64,000 nt of DNA from Frondihabitans sucicola (GTDB taxonomy: Bacteria; Actinomycetota; Actinomycetes; Actinomycetales; Microbacteriaceae): positions 620,001-684,000 of the forward strand of contig NZ_AP027732.1 in NCBI RefSeq assembly GCF_030296615.1, given 5' to 3'. Shown here in pieces: positions 1 to 9,435 of this stretch. The position numbers and the translations under genes were made by a program. The stretch's first letter is position 1; the number at the start of each line of letters is the position of its first letter. The notes under the pieces are model-generated. The model saw only the letters and a list, made by a program, of their open reading frames with translations, searched no databases and was not told the origin of the DNA.

Positions 1-1
1 C

Positions 2-886
2 CAGTCGTCCCTGGGCGGCTTCCTGTCGGGCGGCTCAGGCGGCACCGGCTCGATCAAGCACGGCTCCAATCACATGGGCTTCGTCCTCGCGCTCGACGTC
101 GTGCACGCGTCCCCCGAGGCGACGCTGATCCACGTCGAAGGTGAGGAGGCTCAGGCCTACGTCCACAACTACGGCACCGCCGGGATCATCGCGCGCGCGA
201 CGATCCGGCTCGAGCCGCTCCAGGACTGGCGCGGCTTCTTCGCCAGCTTCGACACGTTCGAGCAGCTCCTTCCTCTCATCCGGGCCTTCGGCGAGCTCGA
301 TCCGCTGCCTCGCCTGGCGTCGGGCGACCTCGCGACACTGGCCGACGCGCTGCCCGACGATCCGGGGATTCCCGCCGGACGGGCGTCGTTGCGCGCGATC
401 CTGGACGCCTCGACGGTCGAGGCGGCGACGTCCCTGGTCCTCGCCGCGGGTGGTCGGGTCGAAGACGTCCGCGAGGGTCCGCAGACGTCGATGAAGATCA
501 GCATGATGTCGTACAACCACCCCATCGAGTGGCTGCAGAAGGCCTACCCCGACACGTACTTCCACGTCGAGGTGTCCGGCGACGCCCTGATCGACCGGAT
601 CGACGAGGTCCACGCCGTCTACCCCGGCGGAATGCTCCACATCGAGACCGCCCACGGGCGACCGATCGGCATGCTGGCGGGAACGTACACGTCGGCGTCG
701 GCCGTCTACGACGGGTTCGCGCGGCTCACCGAGCTGGGCGTCGGCTTCCACAACCCGCACCAGTGGTACGTCGACTTCGAGCCGGCGCGCACGCGCGCGC
801 TCGCCGCGACGACCGACCCGGACGGCCTGCTCAACCCCGGCAAGCTCGTCGACGCCCCTCTCACCACCGGAGCAAAGGTCTCATGA
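2..886 (+). CDS. FAD-binding oxidoreductase (GlcD-like), 5'-truncated by window edge
   Basis: This is the C-terminal 294 residues of an FAD-linked oxidase; the start lies before the window. The first visible residues hold the glycine-rich GGFLSGGSGGTGS stretch typical of the FAD_binding_4 fold, followed by SIKHGSNH. The end has DPDGLLNPGKL, a signature that closes many GlcD/VAO-type oxidases. The substrate cannot be read from the fragment. It overlaps the creatininase gene by four bases (ATGA), so the two are probably co-translated. Its position beside a creatininase-like amidohydrolase and the ureide genes suggests a role in oxidising a nitrogen compound or hydroxy acid, which is inference. 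Confidence 0.8.
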   Translation, partial: QSSLGGFLSGGSGGTGSIKHGSNHMGFVLALDVVHASPEATLIHVEGEEAQAYVHNYGTAGIIARATIRLEPLQDWRGFFASFDTFEQLLPLIRAFGELDPLPRLASGDLATLADALPDDPGIPAGRASLRAILDASTVEAATSLVLAAGGRVEDVREGPQTSMKISMMSYNHPIEWLQKAYPDTYFHVEVSGDALIDRIDEVHAVYPGGMLHIETAHGRPIGMLAGTYTSASAVYDGFARLTELGVGFHNPHQWYVDFEPARTRALAATTDPDGLLNPGKLVDAPLTTGAKVS

Positions 887-1677
887 ACCGCGATCTCGTC
901 AACCTCTCCGGGCCGGCGCTGGCCTCGACGCTCACCTCCTCGTCGGTGCTCGTGCTGCCGACCGGAGCCATCGAGCACCACGGCCCGCACCTGCCGCTCT
1001 CCACCGACTGGCTGATGGCCGAGCTGATCGGTCGCGGCGTGGTCGAGGCCGCGGCCGACGCCGGACAGGACGTCTGGCTGCTGCCCTCCCTCGCCTACAC
1101 CAAGTCGGACGAGCACCACTGGGCGCCCGGCACGATGTGGCTCAACGCCGACACCCTGCTGCAGACCGTCGTCGACATCGGCCGTTCGATCGCGAACACC
1201 CCCGCGCGAACGATCGTCTTCTACAACGGCCACGGCGGCAACATCGCCCTGCTGCAGGTCGCCCTGCGGGAGCTCCGGCGCCGGTTCGGGCTGCGGACCT
1301 TCCTCATGGGCTCGAACATGCAGGGCGGCGACGGCACGAACGGGCCGGACGAGCACGGGTTCGGGGTGCACGGGGGTCACAGCGAGACGTCGATGATCCT
1401 GCACCTTCGCCCCGACCTGGTCGACATGTCACAGGCGGCCCGGTGGATCCCCGACCACATGCTCGATCTGGAATACATCAGGTTCAACGGCGGACCGGTG
1501 CACTTCGGCTGGCTGTCGAACGACTTCGGGCCGGCGGGAGTGGTGGGCGACGCGTCGGAGGCCTCCGCCGAGTGGGGCGCGACCCTGTACGCGAGGGCCA
1601 TCGCCGCCGGAGTCGCCTCCCTCGCCGAGATCGCGCGGTTCGAGCACCCGATCCTCGACCCCGGCACGCTGTCGTGA
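883..1677 (+). CDS. Creatininase family amidohydrolase
   Basis: A 264-residue protein of the creatininase superfamily, metal-dependent cyclic-amide hydrolases. The metal-site pattern is visible: Glu31, His33 and Asp42 in GAIEHHGPHLPLSTD, then YNGHGGN near residue 117 and HGGHSETS near residues 163-170. The ATG overlaps the TGA of the upstream oxidase, and its own TGA overlaps the GTG of the next gene, so three genes form a tight operon. Family members hydrolyse creatinine, FAPy derivatives or other lactams. The ureide context fits a nitrogen-salvage substrate, but the exact one is unknown. Confidence 0.85.
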   Translation: MNRDLVNLSGPALASTLTSSSVLVLPTGAIEHHGPHLPLSTDWLMAELIGRGVVEAAADAGQDVWLLPSLAYTKSDEHHWAPGTMWLNADTLLQTVVDIGRSIANTPARTIVFYNGHGGNIALLQVALRELRRRFGLRTFLMGSNMQGGDGTNGPDEHGFGVHGGHSETSMILHLRPDLVDMSQAARWIPDHMLDLEYIRFNGGPVHFGWLSNDFGPAGVVGDASEASAEWGATLYARAIAAGVASLAEIARFEHPILDPGTLS

Positions 1678-2263
1678 GCTCCGATTCGGCGGTCTTCCCA
1701 GCCGAGGCGTGGGACCTTCTCGTCGACTGGCTGCCCGCGAACGACGACCCCGACCGGCCGCAGATCACCCTGTCGACGGTGGACGCCGCCGGCGACCCCG
1801 ATGCGCGGACGGTGCTCCTGACGTCGTTCGACGAGTCGGGGTTCCAGTTCAACACCGACGGTGCGTCCCGCAAGGCCGCTGACATCGCAGCTCACCCCGC
1901 GGTGGCCCTGACCGTGCTGTGGCCCGGGTTCACGCGCCAACTGGTCGTGCGCGGGACGGCTGCGCCGGCAGCGCCCTCCGCCGTGGCGGCGGCGTACCAG
2001 TCGCGGTCGCCCTATCTGAAACAGCTCGCCTGGCTGAACACCCACGAATTCGCCGGCCTCCCCGCGCGGCGCGCGTCGAGCAGTGGGCCGCCTTCGAGGA
2101 GGCCCACGCGGGCGTCTTCGAACAGCCCGCGTCGTGGGTCGGCTACCTGGTGACGCCCACGCGCCTCACCTTCTGGTCGTCGAACGGCGACACCGCGTCG
2201 CAGCGCACGGAGTTCGCCCTCGCCCCGGGCGGCGGGTGGTCGCGGCGGTTCCTGGCGGGGTAG
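1674..2263 (+). pseudogene. Pyridoxamine 5'-phosphate oxidase family protein, frameshifted
   Basis: FMN-binding PNPOx-family protein of about 196 residues once rebuilt. The N-terminal two thirds (ARTVLLTSFDESGFQFNTD, SRKAADIAAHP, RQLVVRG) read in one frame from a GTG that overlaps the previous stop (GTGA). After about position 2060 the family continues one frame earlier with VEQWAAFEEAH, WVGYLVTPTRLTFW and the C-terminal WSRRFLAG. One missing C in a CCCC run explains the break. It resembles PdxH, but family members also include F420- or FMN-dependent reductases, so the substrate is open. It is third in the operon with the oxidase and creatininase. Confidence 0.75.
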
Positions 2264-2377
2264 GTGTGTGTCGACAGGTGAGCGCAGTGGTCACGGAGCG
2301 CCGGCGGCCTAGGGTGTGTCTCCCACGTGGCCGGAGGTCGTGTGTGGTCTGGATCGCGGCGAATCGAGAGACCCGCC

Positions 2378-2980
2378 CTAGGGGCGCGCAGCGACGAGCA
2401 CGGCGTCGAGGGCCGTGCCGGCAGCGGTGTCTCGCGCGACCAGGCGACACTCCTCGACGTCGAGTCCGACGGCGCGAGCGGTCGCGGAGAGGTGGTCGAT
2501 CCGGTGCAGGAGCGCGGGATCCTGCGGCCCTCCGACGCCGTCGGCGAGGTTCTCGAGCGCGTGACCGACCAGGGCGAGGGTGCCGCCCGGCGCCAAGGAC
2601 GCGCTCGCGTTGGCCAGGGCGTCCGCGAGTGCGTCGGCGGGCAGCTGCAGGTACGCGACGACGACGAGGTCGACCAGCGACGGCGAGATCCACGAGGTCG
2701 CGTCGGCCTCCACCCAGTCGACCTCGACTCCGAGCTCAGCGGCGCGGGCCCGTCCGATCGCGAGGCCCGCGGGGGCGAAGTCGACGGCGGTGACCGTCCA
2801 GCCGCGGGCCGCGAGCCAGAGGGCGTTGCGTCCTTCACCGGCTGCGAGGTCGACGGCCTCGCCGATCGGCAGGTGTCCGACGGTCTGTTCGATCCACGCG
2901 TTCGGCCCCGCCGACCACAGCTGCTCGCCCGACGCCGACGCGCGGGAGTAGCGGTCCTGCCAGAAGGCGTTGTCGGTCAC
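2378..2980 (-). CDS. Class I SAM-dependent methyltransferase
   Basis: A 200-residue Rossmann-fold methyltransferase starting at GTG. Motif I is AVDLAAGEGRNALWLA near residues 41-56, followed by an acidic end of strand 2 (AVDFAP) and the motif IV-V region VVVAYLQLPAD and LAPGGTLALVGH. The N-terminus (FWQDRYSRA, WSAGPNAW) resembles small TehB-like or thiopurine-type enzymes. The substrate cannot be inferred. The gene is convergent with the PNPOx gene and shares its strand with the MTHFR-like gene; I cannot say whether they are one operon. Confidence 0.75.
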   Translation of the reverse strand: MTDNAFWQDRYSRASASGEQLWSAGPNAWIEQTVGHLPIGEAVDLAAGEGRNALWLAARGWTVTAVDFAPAGLAIGRARAAELGVEVDWVEADATSWISPSLVDLVVVAYLQLPADALADALANASASLAPGGTLALVGHALENLADGVGGPQDPALLHRIDHLSATARAVGLDVEECRLVARDTAAGTALDAVLVAARP

Positions 2981-3032
2981 GGCACCAGCTTGGCACCGAA
3001 AATCGGACACGAAACCACGGGATCGAGTGGTT

Positions 3033-4090
3033 TCATGTCTGGATCGTGGGAGAAAGCTCTCGCCCGACGGCGGCGAGGGCCTCCGCGAAGACAGCTGCAC
3101 CCGCAGGCCCGGCCCCGCCGGAGAGGTTGACGCCCCGCACCCCGTCGAGGGCGAGCATCTCCAGCGACAGGTCGACGGCCGCCGACACGCCCTCGGCGAA
3201 CGGGTCGGGGGCGCGCAGGATCCGCTCCAGGTACCCGGGCGGGAGCACGAGCGTCGTGAACGACTCCAGCAGCCGCGCCGACGCCACGTCGACCACCAGC
3301 GGAACACACGGAACGAAGGCCACGGCAGCCCCCGGATCCTGCGACTCGGCCAGGAGGTCCTGCACTTCTCGGATGAAGGACGAGACCGGCGCCGCTCCCC
3401 CGGCGTGGTTGACGAAGCAGACCTCAGCGCCCGCGCGGACCTTCTCGACCAGGCGTTCGGCACGACGCCCGGTGGGCGGCGCGCACGGCGACTCGGCGAC
3501 GGAGACGAGGTGCCCCGCGGCGCGGGCGAGCGCGGCGAGCCGGGTGGAGTCGAGGTCGAAGACGGGTCGGGCGTCGGGCCGCGACCCCGTCCGCGTGTGG
3601 TCGCCGGTGACGCAGTGGACTCCCGCGACTCCCGCATCGGCCAGGGAGGCGAGCTCGCCCTCCAGGGAGACCCGGTTGCGGTCGCGGCAGTTCAGGCCGC
3701 TCCAGACCCGAAGGCCCTGCCGCTGGATCAGCGCCGCACGATACGCAGGCGAGAACTGCACGCGCTCTGCCCCGGAATCGCCGGCCAGCACGGCATCCAC
3801 CGACCCGAGCAGGATCGCGGACACCTCCGTGAGAGAGGACGCGCTCAGCGCTCGCGCGGGGAAGTCCGCGACGACGACCTGGCGCTGCCGCAGAACGTGG
3901 CGCATGGTGCCGGGCGCCCGGGCGGGTTCGGGCGCCGGCGGCCGCGAGCCGGCCGACCGGGCCCACCGCACCGTCGGCAGGTCGAGGAACACGCAGGCGT
4001 GATCGGCCACCTCGCAGGAGCCGTCGAACTCCACTCCCCGCACGGCCCGTACTCCATGTGCTTGGGGCACTCGACGACAGACTTCTCCAT
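3033..4090 (-). pseudogene. Methylenetetrahydrofolate reductase-like protein with N-terminal Cys module, frameshifted
   Basis: Rebuilt length is about 350 residues. The N-terminus from the ATG at 4090 has ECPKHMEYGPCGG and later a GSCE, a cysteine pattern like the zinc module that is usually C-terminal in MTHFR_C proteins. The rest is an MTHFR-type TIM barrel: SGLNCRDRNR, HCVTGDH, FDLDS, SVAESPCAPP, KVRAGAEVCFVNH, GVNLSGG. A frameshift near 4034, one missing G in a GGGG run, separates the two parts. Such proteins handle methyl- or methylene-tetrahydrofolate. The gene diverges from allB, with only 79 bases between starts, so it may serve C1 units released during ureide or amide catabolism; that link is inference. 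Confidence 0.7.
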
Positions 4091-4112
4091 GTTGACCACA
4101 CTTACATTTCTC

Positions 4113-4163
4113 TGTTTCGGCCGAGGTGTCCTGCCGTTTCGAGGAGGTAAAACCCCGTAAAAT
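4113..4163 (+). promoter_or_regulatory. Candidate allB promoter and operator
   Basis: TAAAAT at 4158-4163 sits seven bases before the allB ATG, which suggests a leaderless transcript. Upstream, TGTTTCGGCCGAG at 4113-4125 closely matches TGTTTCAGCCGTG found in front of the aminotransferase gene at 9457-9469 (11 of 13 bases). It could be a shared operator of the ureide regulon. The region also separates allB from the divergent MTHFR-like gene. Confidence 0.35.
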
Positions 4164-4169
4164 CAAGGA

Positions 4170-5516
4170 ATGCCCGACTCTGAAGCCCTTCCCTTCGACC
4201 TCGTCGTCCGCAGCGACTCCGCGCTGATCGACGGCGACTTCCGCTCGGCGGCGGTGGCCGTGCGCGAGGGGGTGATCGTCTCCATCGACCGGGTCGACGC
4301 TCCCCTGGCGGCCGTCGACGAGGTGATCCTGCCCTCGGGTCAGGTCCTCCTGCCGGGCATCGTCGACTCGCACGTGCACGTCAACGAGCCGGGGCGCACC
4401 GACTGGGAGGGCTTCGCGAGCGCCACCACGGCGGCCGCGCGCGGCGGCGTCACGACGATCGTCGACATGCCGCTCAACAGCATCCCGCCGACCACCACGC
4501 CGTCGGCGCTCGACCTCAAGCGCGACGCCGCGGCACCGCAGGCCGTAATCGACGTGGGCTTCTGGGGCGGCGCGATCCCGTCGTCGCTCGGTCGACTCCG
4601 CGAGCTGCACGAGGCCGGGGTGTTCGGGTTCAAGGCGTTCCTGTCACCGTCGGGCGTCGACGAGTTCCCGCACCTGTCGACCGCCCAGTTGCACGAGGCG
4701 ATGGCCGAGATCGCCGCGTTCGACGGCCTGCTGATCGTGCACGCAGAAGATCCGGAGAGCCTCGCGGCGGCGCCCGCACCCGCGGGAGCCTCGTACGAAG
4801 CGTTCGTGCGATCGCGCCCCGACTCCAGCGAGCAGTCGGCCATCGAGCACGTCATCGACGCCGTCCGACGAACCGGCGGTCGCGCCCACATCCTGCACCT
4901 CTCGTCGGCAGCGGCGCTCCCGGCGATCCGCGCCGCCAAAGCCTCCGGGCTGAGGCTGACCGTCGAGACCTGCCCGCACTACCTCTCGTTCGACGAAGCG
5001 ACCATCCCCGACGGCGGCACGCAGTACAAGTGCTGCCCGCCGATCCGCGACGCCGCCAACCAGGAGCAGCTCTGGGAGGCTCTCGTCGACGGCACGATCG
5101 ACCTCGTCGCCTCCGACCACTCCCCCTCGACGGCCGCCCTCAAGTTCGCGGGCGACGGCGACTTCGACCTCGCCTGGGGCGGCATCTCGGGCCTCGAACT
5201 GAGCTTCCGGGCCGTCTGGACCGGGGCTCGCTCGCGCGGAATCCCGCTTTCAGCGGTGGTGCGCTGGATGTCGACGGCAACCGCCGACCTGGTCGGACTG
5301 TCGGACCGGGGCAGGATCACCGTCGGCGCGCAGGCAGACCTCGTCGCCTTCGATCCCGACGCCTCGTTCACGGTGTCCGCTGCGGCTCTCGCACACAAGA
5401 ACCCCGTGAGCGCCTTCGACGGGAGCCACCTGCACGGCGACGTGGCGCGGGTGTGGCTGCGAGGCGCTGAGGTCGACTCGGCAGCGCCGGCGGGGCGCCT
5501 GCTGCGGCGGACCTAG
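4170..5516 (+). CDS. allB: Allantoinase
   Basis: A 448-residue cyclic amidohydrolase that opens the hydantoin ring of allantoin to give allantoate in the cytoplasm. The metal-binding pattern is complete: HVHVNEPG, the carboxylated lysine in FGFKAFLSPSGVDEFP, VHAEDPE, HILHLSS and VASDHSP. The spacing and the GGVTTIVDMPLNSIPPTTT segment are typical of AllB rather than dihydropyrimidinase or dihydroorotase. Allantoate amidohydrolase and ureidoglycine aminotransferase-type genes lie 1.5-4 kb downstream on the other strand, supporting an allantoin pathway. Confidence 0.93.
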   Translation: MPDSEALPFDLVVRSDSALIDGDFRSAAVAVREGVIVSIDRVDAPLAAVDEVILPSGQVLLPGIVDSHVHVNEPGRTDWEGFASATTAAARGGVTTIVDMPLNSIPPTTTPSALDLKRDAAAPQAVIDVGFWGGAIPSSLGRLRELHEAGVFGFKAFLSPSGVDEFPHLSTAQLHEAMAEIAAFDGLLIVHAEDPESLAAAPAPAGASYEAFVRSRPDSSEQSAIEHVIDAVRRTGGRAHILHLSSAAALPAIRAAKASGLRLTVETCPHYLSFDEATIPDGGTQYKCCPPIRDAANQEQLWEALVDGTIDLVASDHSPSTAALKFAGDGDFDLAWGGISGLELSFRAVWTGARSRGIPLSAVVRWMSTATADLVGLSDRGRITVGAQADLVAFDPDASFTVSAAALAHKNPVSAFDGSHLHGDVARVWLRGAEVDSAAPAGRLLRRT

Positions 5517-5668
5517 GTTTCCTGTGGGGGCGAGGCGGGCGGGGCGGGGCCGGCGTCGTTCGTTGTGAGGTGCAGGGCTTGACGGGACCAGCGGCTCGCT
5601 CGCCTGCGCAGGCTGCGCCCTCCGCCCTGAGTCAGCGAGGTCGGCCCAGGCCGCACGCCCGGTGCGCC

Positions 5669-6042
5669 GGCAATTGAGGCTGGAAGCCGCATTGGCGCGC
5701 TCCACGAAGCCAGACTGCGGCTTGGAGCCTGAGTTACCGACGGCTGCCCGCGCCGCGCAGCAGCCGCGCCGGCAATTCAGGCTGGAAGCCGCAAGAGCGC
5801 CCTCCACGAAGCCAGACTGCGGCTTGGAGCCTGAGTTACCGACAGCGCGCCAAAGCTTCGGCGCGCCGGCAATTCAGGCTGGAAGCCGCGTTGGCGCGCT
5901 CCACGAAGCCAGACCGCGGCTTGGAGCCTGAGTTACCAACGGCGCGCCAAAGCGTCGCGGCCGGCGGGCTGGCAATTCAGGCTGGAAGCCGCGTTGGCGC
6001 GCTCCACGAAGCCAGAACGCGGCTTGGAGCCTGAGTTACCGA
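5669..6042. repeat. Four copies of a 72-nt hairpin-forming repeat
   Basis: Near-identical 72-nt units lie at 5669-5740, 5771-5842, 5868-5939 and 5971-6042, separated by 25-31 nt of GC-rich linker. Each unit starts with GGCAATTCAGGCTGGAAGCC and ends with a near inverted copy (GGCTTGGAGCCTGAGTTACC), about 18 of 22 arm bases pairing, around a centre that itself has TTGGC and GCCAG. The copy period (102, 97, 103) does not keep one reading frame, so it is a DNA or RNA element rather than a coding repeat. It fills most of the 589-nt gap between allB and the RpiR gene; I saw no gene in the remainder. Confidence 0.85.
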
Positions 6043-6105
6043 CCGTGACCCCGGGCCGAGGGCACAGCGGGCAACAGCCGCACGGGACGAGGCAGTGCCC
6101 GCGCC

Positions 6106-6963
6106 CTACTCCAGCTCGCCGAGCTCCGCGTAGAGCGACGTGATGCCGCCGATCCGGGCGCGTGCGGGGCCCTTGGCCGCGGCCAGGGCGGCCGCGGCGA
6201 GCAGGTTGGCGAGGCTCATGGCGGCCCCGTACGAGTCGAAGGCGGCGACGCTGTCGACCGGGCAGGTCAGCACCCGGGTCGTCGCGGCTGTCGGCAGCCG
6301 GGCGCCGGGATCCACGATCAGGATCACAGGGACCTGCCGCCGTTCCAGTGCGGCCAGTACCTCGACGAAGCCCGAGGGCCGACGCCGGAAGCCCACGAGG
6401 ACGACTGCGTCTCGGGGCCCCAGGTCGGCGAGTTCCTCCGCGACCGACTGGCCGGGCGCAGGCGCGACCCGGACCCCCGGGCGGGCCTGCACGAGCTGCT
6501 GCCGGAGGTGCAGGGCTACGGGGTAGCTGTTGCGGAATCCGATCACGACCACCTCGCGCGCCCCGGCGAGCAGCGCCGCGGCGGCGTCCAGGCGCCCGTC
6601 GGAGAGGCCCGCCACGAGGGCTTCGAGATTGGCCCGCTCGGCGGCGACGTGCTGAGCGAATCCGACGGCGGCATCCGCGGCAGGGCCCACGGGCACGCCG
6701 CGGCGGCGCAGGGACCGCGCCTGCTCCCGGACCTCCTGGGCGTCGGCGAACCCGAGCCTGCGGAAGAGTCGCGACACGGTCGCCTTGGAGACCCCGCTCG
6801 ATGCGGCGATCTCGGTCGCCGAGTACACGGCCAGGTCGTCGAGGTGGTCGAGGATGAAGTCGGCAGCGCGCTGCTCCTGCGGGGTCAGGCTCCCGTAGCC
6901 GGAGTCGATCCTGGTTTGTATGTCACCAGAGGTATGGATCACCTCGGTCGGTGTATCACTCAC
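6106..6963 (-). CDS. MurR/RpiR family transcriptional regulator
   Basis: A 285-residue regulator. Residues 20-95 form the RpiR-type HTH (GSLTPQEQRAADFILDHLDDL, then SGVSKATVSRLFRRLGF). Residues about 125-270 form a SIS sugar/phosphate-binding fold (VVVIGFRNSYPVALHLRQQL, DAVVLVGFRRRPSGFVEVL). RpiR proteins of this type control sugar-phosphate or allantoin/purine catabolic genes. The GTG start overlaps the stop of the allantoate amidohydrolase gene (GTGA), so it is the last gene of that operon and likely its regulator. The effector is not known from sequence. Confidence 0.88.
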   Translation of the reverse strand: MSDTPTEVIHTSGDIQTRIDSGYGSLTPQEQRAADFILDHLDDLAVYSATEIAASSGVSKATVSRLFRRLGFADAQEVREQARSLRRRGVPVGPAADAAVGFAQHVAAERANLEALVAGLSDGRLDAAAALLAGAREVVVIGFRNSYPVALHLRQQLVQARPGVRVAPAPGQSVAEELADLGPRDAVVLVGFRRRPSGFVEVLAALERRQVPVILIVDPGARLPTAATTRVLTCPVDSVAAFDSYGAAMSLANLLAAAALAAAKGPARARIGGITSLYAELGELE

Positions 6964-8203
6964 GAGGCATATGCGGCGGCGAAGGCCAGGATCGCGCCCT
7001 CGAACGCGTCGAGGGCGGCCGCCACATCGCCCTCGGTAACGATCTCGTCGGGGTGGTGGCTGATTCCTCCGCGACCGTTGCGCACGAAGAGCATCGCCCA
7101 GTCGGTGAGGTCTGCCACGGCCATGGCGTCGTGTCCGGCTTTGGAGAACAGGACCATCGGATCGGCGTCGCCCGTGGTCCGAATACCGGCACCGACGACG
7201 TCCTGCAGCTTCGGTGAAGCGACCACCGCGGGGGCGTTGTGCGTCTCCTCGACCGCGAAGGCGAGGCCGCGACGATCGCAGACCTCTGCCGCGACGGACT
7301 GGATCCCGACCCAGACGTCGTCGCGCGCCTCGTCCGTCTCGCCGCGGAGGTCGAGGCTGAACTCGACGCGGCCGGGAATGACGTTGACGCCGCCTGGGTA
7401 GGCCTGCAGGCGCCCGACGGTGGCGATGCAGCCGGCGTCGCGCGCCAGGCGCTCCACGGCGAGGACCAGCTCGGAGGCGCCGGCGAGGGCGTCGTGGCGC
7501 CGGTGGAACGGCACTCCCCGGCGTGCCCGGCCTCGCCGGTGAGGGTGAGTGCGAACCGGCGCGCACCCGCGATCGACGAGACGACGGCCAGGGCACGGTC
7601 GGCCTCCTCGAGGTACGGCCCCTGCTCGATGTGCACCTCGAGATAGCCGACGACCTCGTCCGGTCGATGGGCGGCCTCGCCGACCCGAGACGGGTCGAGA
7701 CCGAACTCGACGAACGCCTCGCGAAGCGAGAGCCCGGCGGCGTCGGTGAGCTCCCACCAGGACTCCGGCCAGGTGCCGGCCACGGCTCGCGATCCCAGCA
7801 GGGCCGTGCCGAAGCGCGTCCCCTCCTCGTCGCCGAACGCCAGGACCTCGATCGCGAAGGGCAGTCGGACGTCTTTCGCGCGCAGGCGGTCCACGGCCGC
7901 GATCGCGATCATGACGCCCAGGATCCCGTCGAACCGGCCGGCGTTGGGAACGGTGTCGAGATGCGATCCGAGCAGGAGTGCCGGTAGTCCCGGGACCTTG
8001 CCCTCTAACCGGCCACGCTGGTTACCAGCCGCGTCGGTCTCGGTCTCGAGCCCGGCTTCCCTCATCCAGCGGGCAGCCATGGCGTTCACCGCGGCGTGCT
8101 CGGGCGAGAGGTAGACCCGCTCGATGCCGGTCGGCGTCGAGGTCTCTCGCGCCAGGGCGTCGCAGCGCTCCAGGATGGTCGCGGCGTCGATCGGAGTCGT
8201 CAT
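6960..8203 (-). pseudogene. allC: Allantoate amidohydrolase / N-carbamoyl amino acid hydrolase (M20 family), frameshifted
   Basis: Rebuilt as about 414 residues of the M20 amidase/hydantoinase family, which hydrolyses allantoate to ureidoglycine, CO2 and ammonia or cleaves carbamoyl amino acids. Metal-site motifs are GSHLDTVPNAGRFDGILG, FGDEEGTRFG, EVHIEQGPYLE and near the C-terminus GGISHHPDE. The dimerisation-domain part GVNVIPGRVEFSLDLRG is intact. A frameshift near 7516 (one G missing in GAGHAGGVPFHRRHDALAGA) splits it. It overlaps the aminotransferase gene upstream (start 8203, stop 8200) and the RpiR gene downstream. Allantoate is the favoured substrate because allB and a PucG-like gene are adjacent. 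Confidence 0.82.
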
Positions 8204-9435
8204 GCGACACCCGCGTCCTGGTAGACCTCGTAGGCGGCCCCGACTCCCCCGCCGCCGGTGACCGCGACGCCCGAGCGCCGCAGGACGGCTTCGAGCGCCG
8301 AGAGCGTCGTCAGCACCGTGTCCTTTCGGGCGTTGTAGCCCATGGTGCCGATCCGCCAGACCTTGCCGTGCAGGGGCCCGAACGAGGTGCCGATCTCGAT
8401 GCCGAAGTCGTTCAGCATCGCTCCGCGGGCCTTGTCACCGTCGATTCCGGTCGGGATCACGACGGCGGTGACGTTGTTCATCTTGTGCGCGGGGTCACCG
8501 AAGATCTCCAGCCCGAGACCCCGGAGCCCTGCGAGCATGGCCCCGCCGTGCAGAGCGTGGCGAGCGACGGCTTCGTCGATGCCCTCCTCCACCAGCAGGC
8601 GCGCGCACTCGCGGGCGCCGTAGAGCATCGTCGTGGCCTCGGTGTGATGGTTGAGCCGCTGGGGACCCCAGTAGTCGAAGATCATCGCGAGGTCGAAGTA
8701 GTTCGAGCGGATGGGATGCGCGCTGACGGCGTCGCCCACGCTGCGGATCCCGGCCTCGACCGACCTGCGGGCTGTGATGACGGAGGCCGCGCGCGGAGAG
8801 AACGTGACCGGAGAGGAGCCGGAGGGGCCACCGAGGCACTTCTGCAGACCGGCCGTGACGGCGTCGAGGCCGAGCTCGTCGGTCGCGAACGTGTTGCCCG
8901 CGAGCGAGGCGGTGACGTCGGTGTAGAAGAGCACGCCCTCCCGCTCGCAGATCGCGCCCAGCTCGTCGAGGGGCTGCGCGACCGTCGTCGAGGTGTCGCC
9001 GTGCACGACGGCCAGGAGTTTCGGCCGCACGGAAGCGATCGCGGTCTCGATGGCGGTGGCCGTGAACACCTGGCCCCACGGAACCTCGATGACATGCACC
9101 TCGGCCCCGCAGCGCTCGGCGATCTCGCGCAGCAGGTGCCCGAAACGACCGAAGATCGGCACCAGGACGCGGTCGCCCGGCTCGATCAGCGACACCAGGG
9201 CGGCCTCGATCCCGGCGCGCGAGGTGCCGTCGACCAGCATCGTCTGCTCGTTCGCGGTCTGGAACACCTGGCGGTAGAGCACCTGCGTCTCGTCCATCGC
9301 CGCCGTCATCCACGGGTCGTATTGGCCGACGAGTTGCGCGGACATGGCGCGCAGCACGCGCGGGTCGGCGTTGATCGGACCGGGGCCCATCAGAAGTCGC
9401 GCGGGCGGATCGATCGGCTGAAAAGACTGTTTCAC
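8200..9435 (-). CDS. pucG: Alanine/ureidoglycine-glyoxylate aminotransferase (PucG-like)
   Basis: A 411-residue class V PLP aminotransferase starting at GTG. MGPGPINADPRVL, the PLP region VDGTSRAGIEAAL, HGDTSTT, YTDVTASLAG and the Schiff-base lysine in LQKCLGGPSG are clear. The C-terminus has RIGTMGYNARKDTVL. Both alanine-glyoxylate aminotransferases and PucG, which transaminates ureidoglycine with glyoxylate, share this fold. The GQYDP segment has a glutamine near residue 38 that fits the PucG type. Its four-base overlap with the allantoate hydrolase gene makes the ureide role most likely. Confidence 0.82.
   Translation of the reverse strand: MKQSFQPIDPPARLLMGPGPINADPRVLRAMSAQLVGQYDPWMTAAMDETQVLYRQVFQTANEQTMLVDGTSRAGIEAALVSLIEPGDRVLVPIFGRFGHLLREIAERCGAEVHVIEVPWGQVFTATAIETAIASVRPKLLAVVHGDTSTTVAQPLDELGAICEREGVLFYTDVTASLAGNTFATDELGLDAVTAGLQKCLGGPSGSSPVTFSPRAASVITARRSVEAGIRSVGDAVSAHPIRSNYFDLAMIFDYWGPQRLNHHTEATTMLYGARECARLLVEEGIDEAVARHALHGGAMLAGLRGLGLEIFGDPAHKMNNVTAVVIPTGIDGDKARGAMLNDFGIEIGTSFGPLHGKVWRIGTMGYNARKDTVLTTLSALEAVLRRSGVAVTGGGGVGAAYEVYQDAGVA

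Noticed and set aside
5669..6042. CRISPR-like regular array
   Set aside because: The repeat is 72 nt, the 25-31-nt linkers resemble each other, and no cas genes are present.
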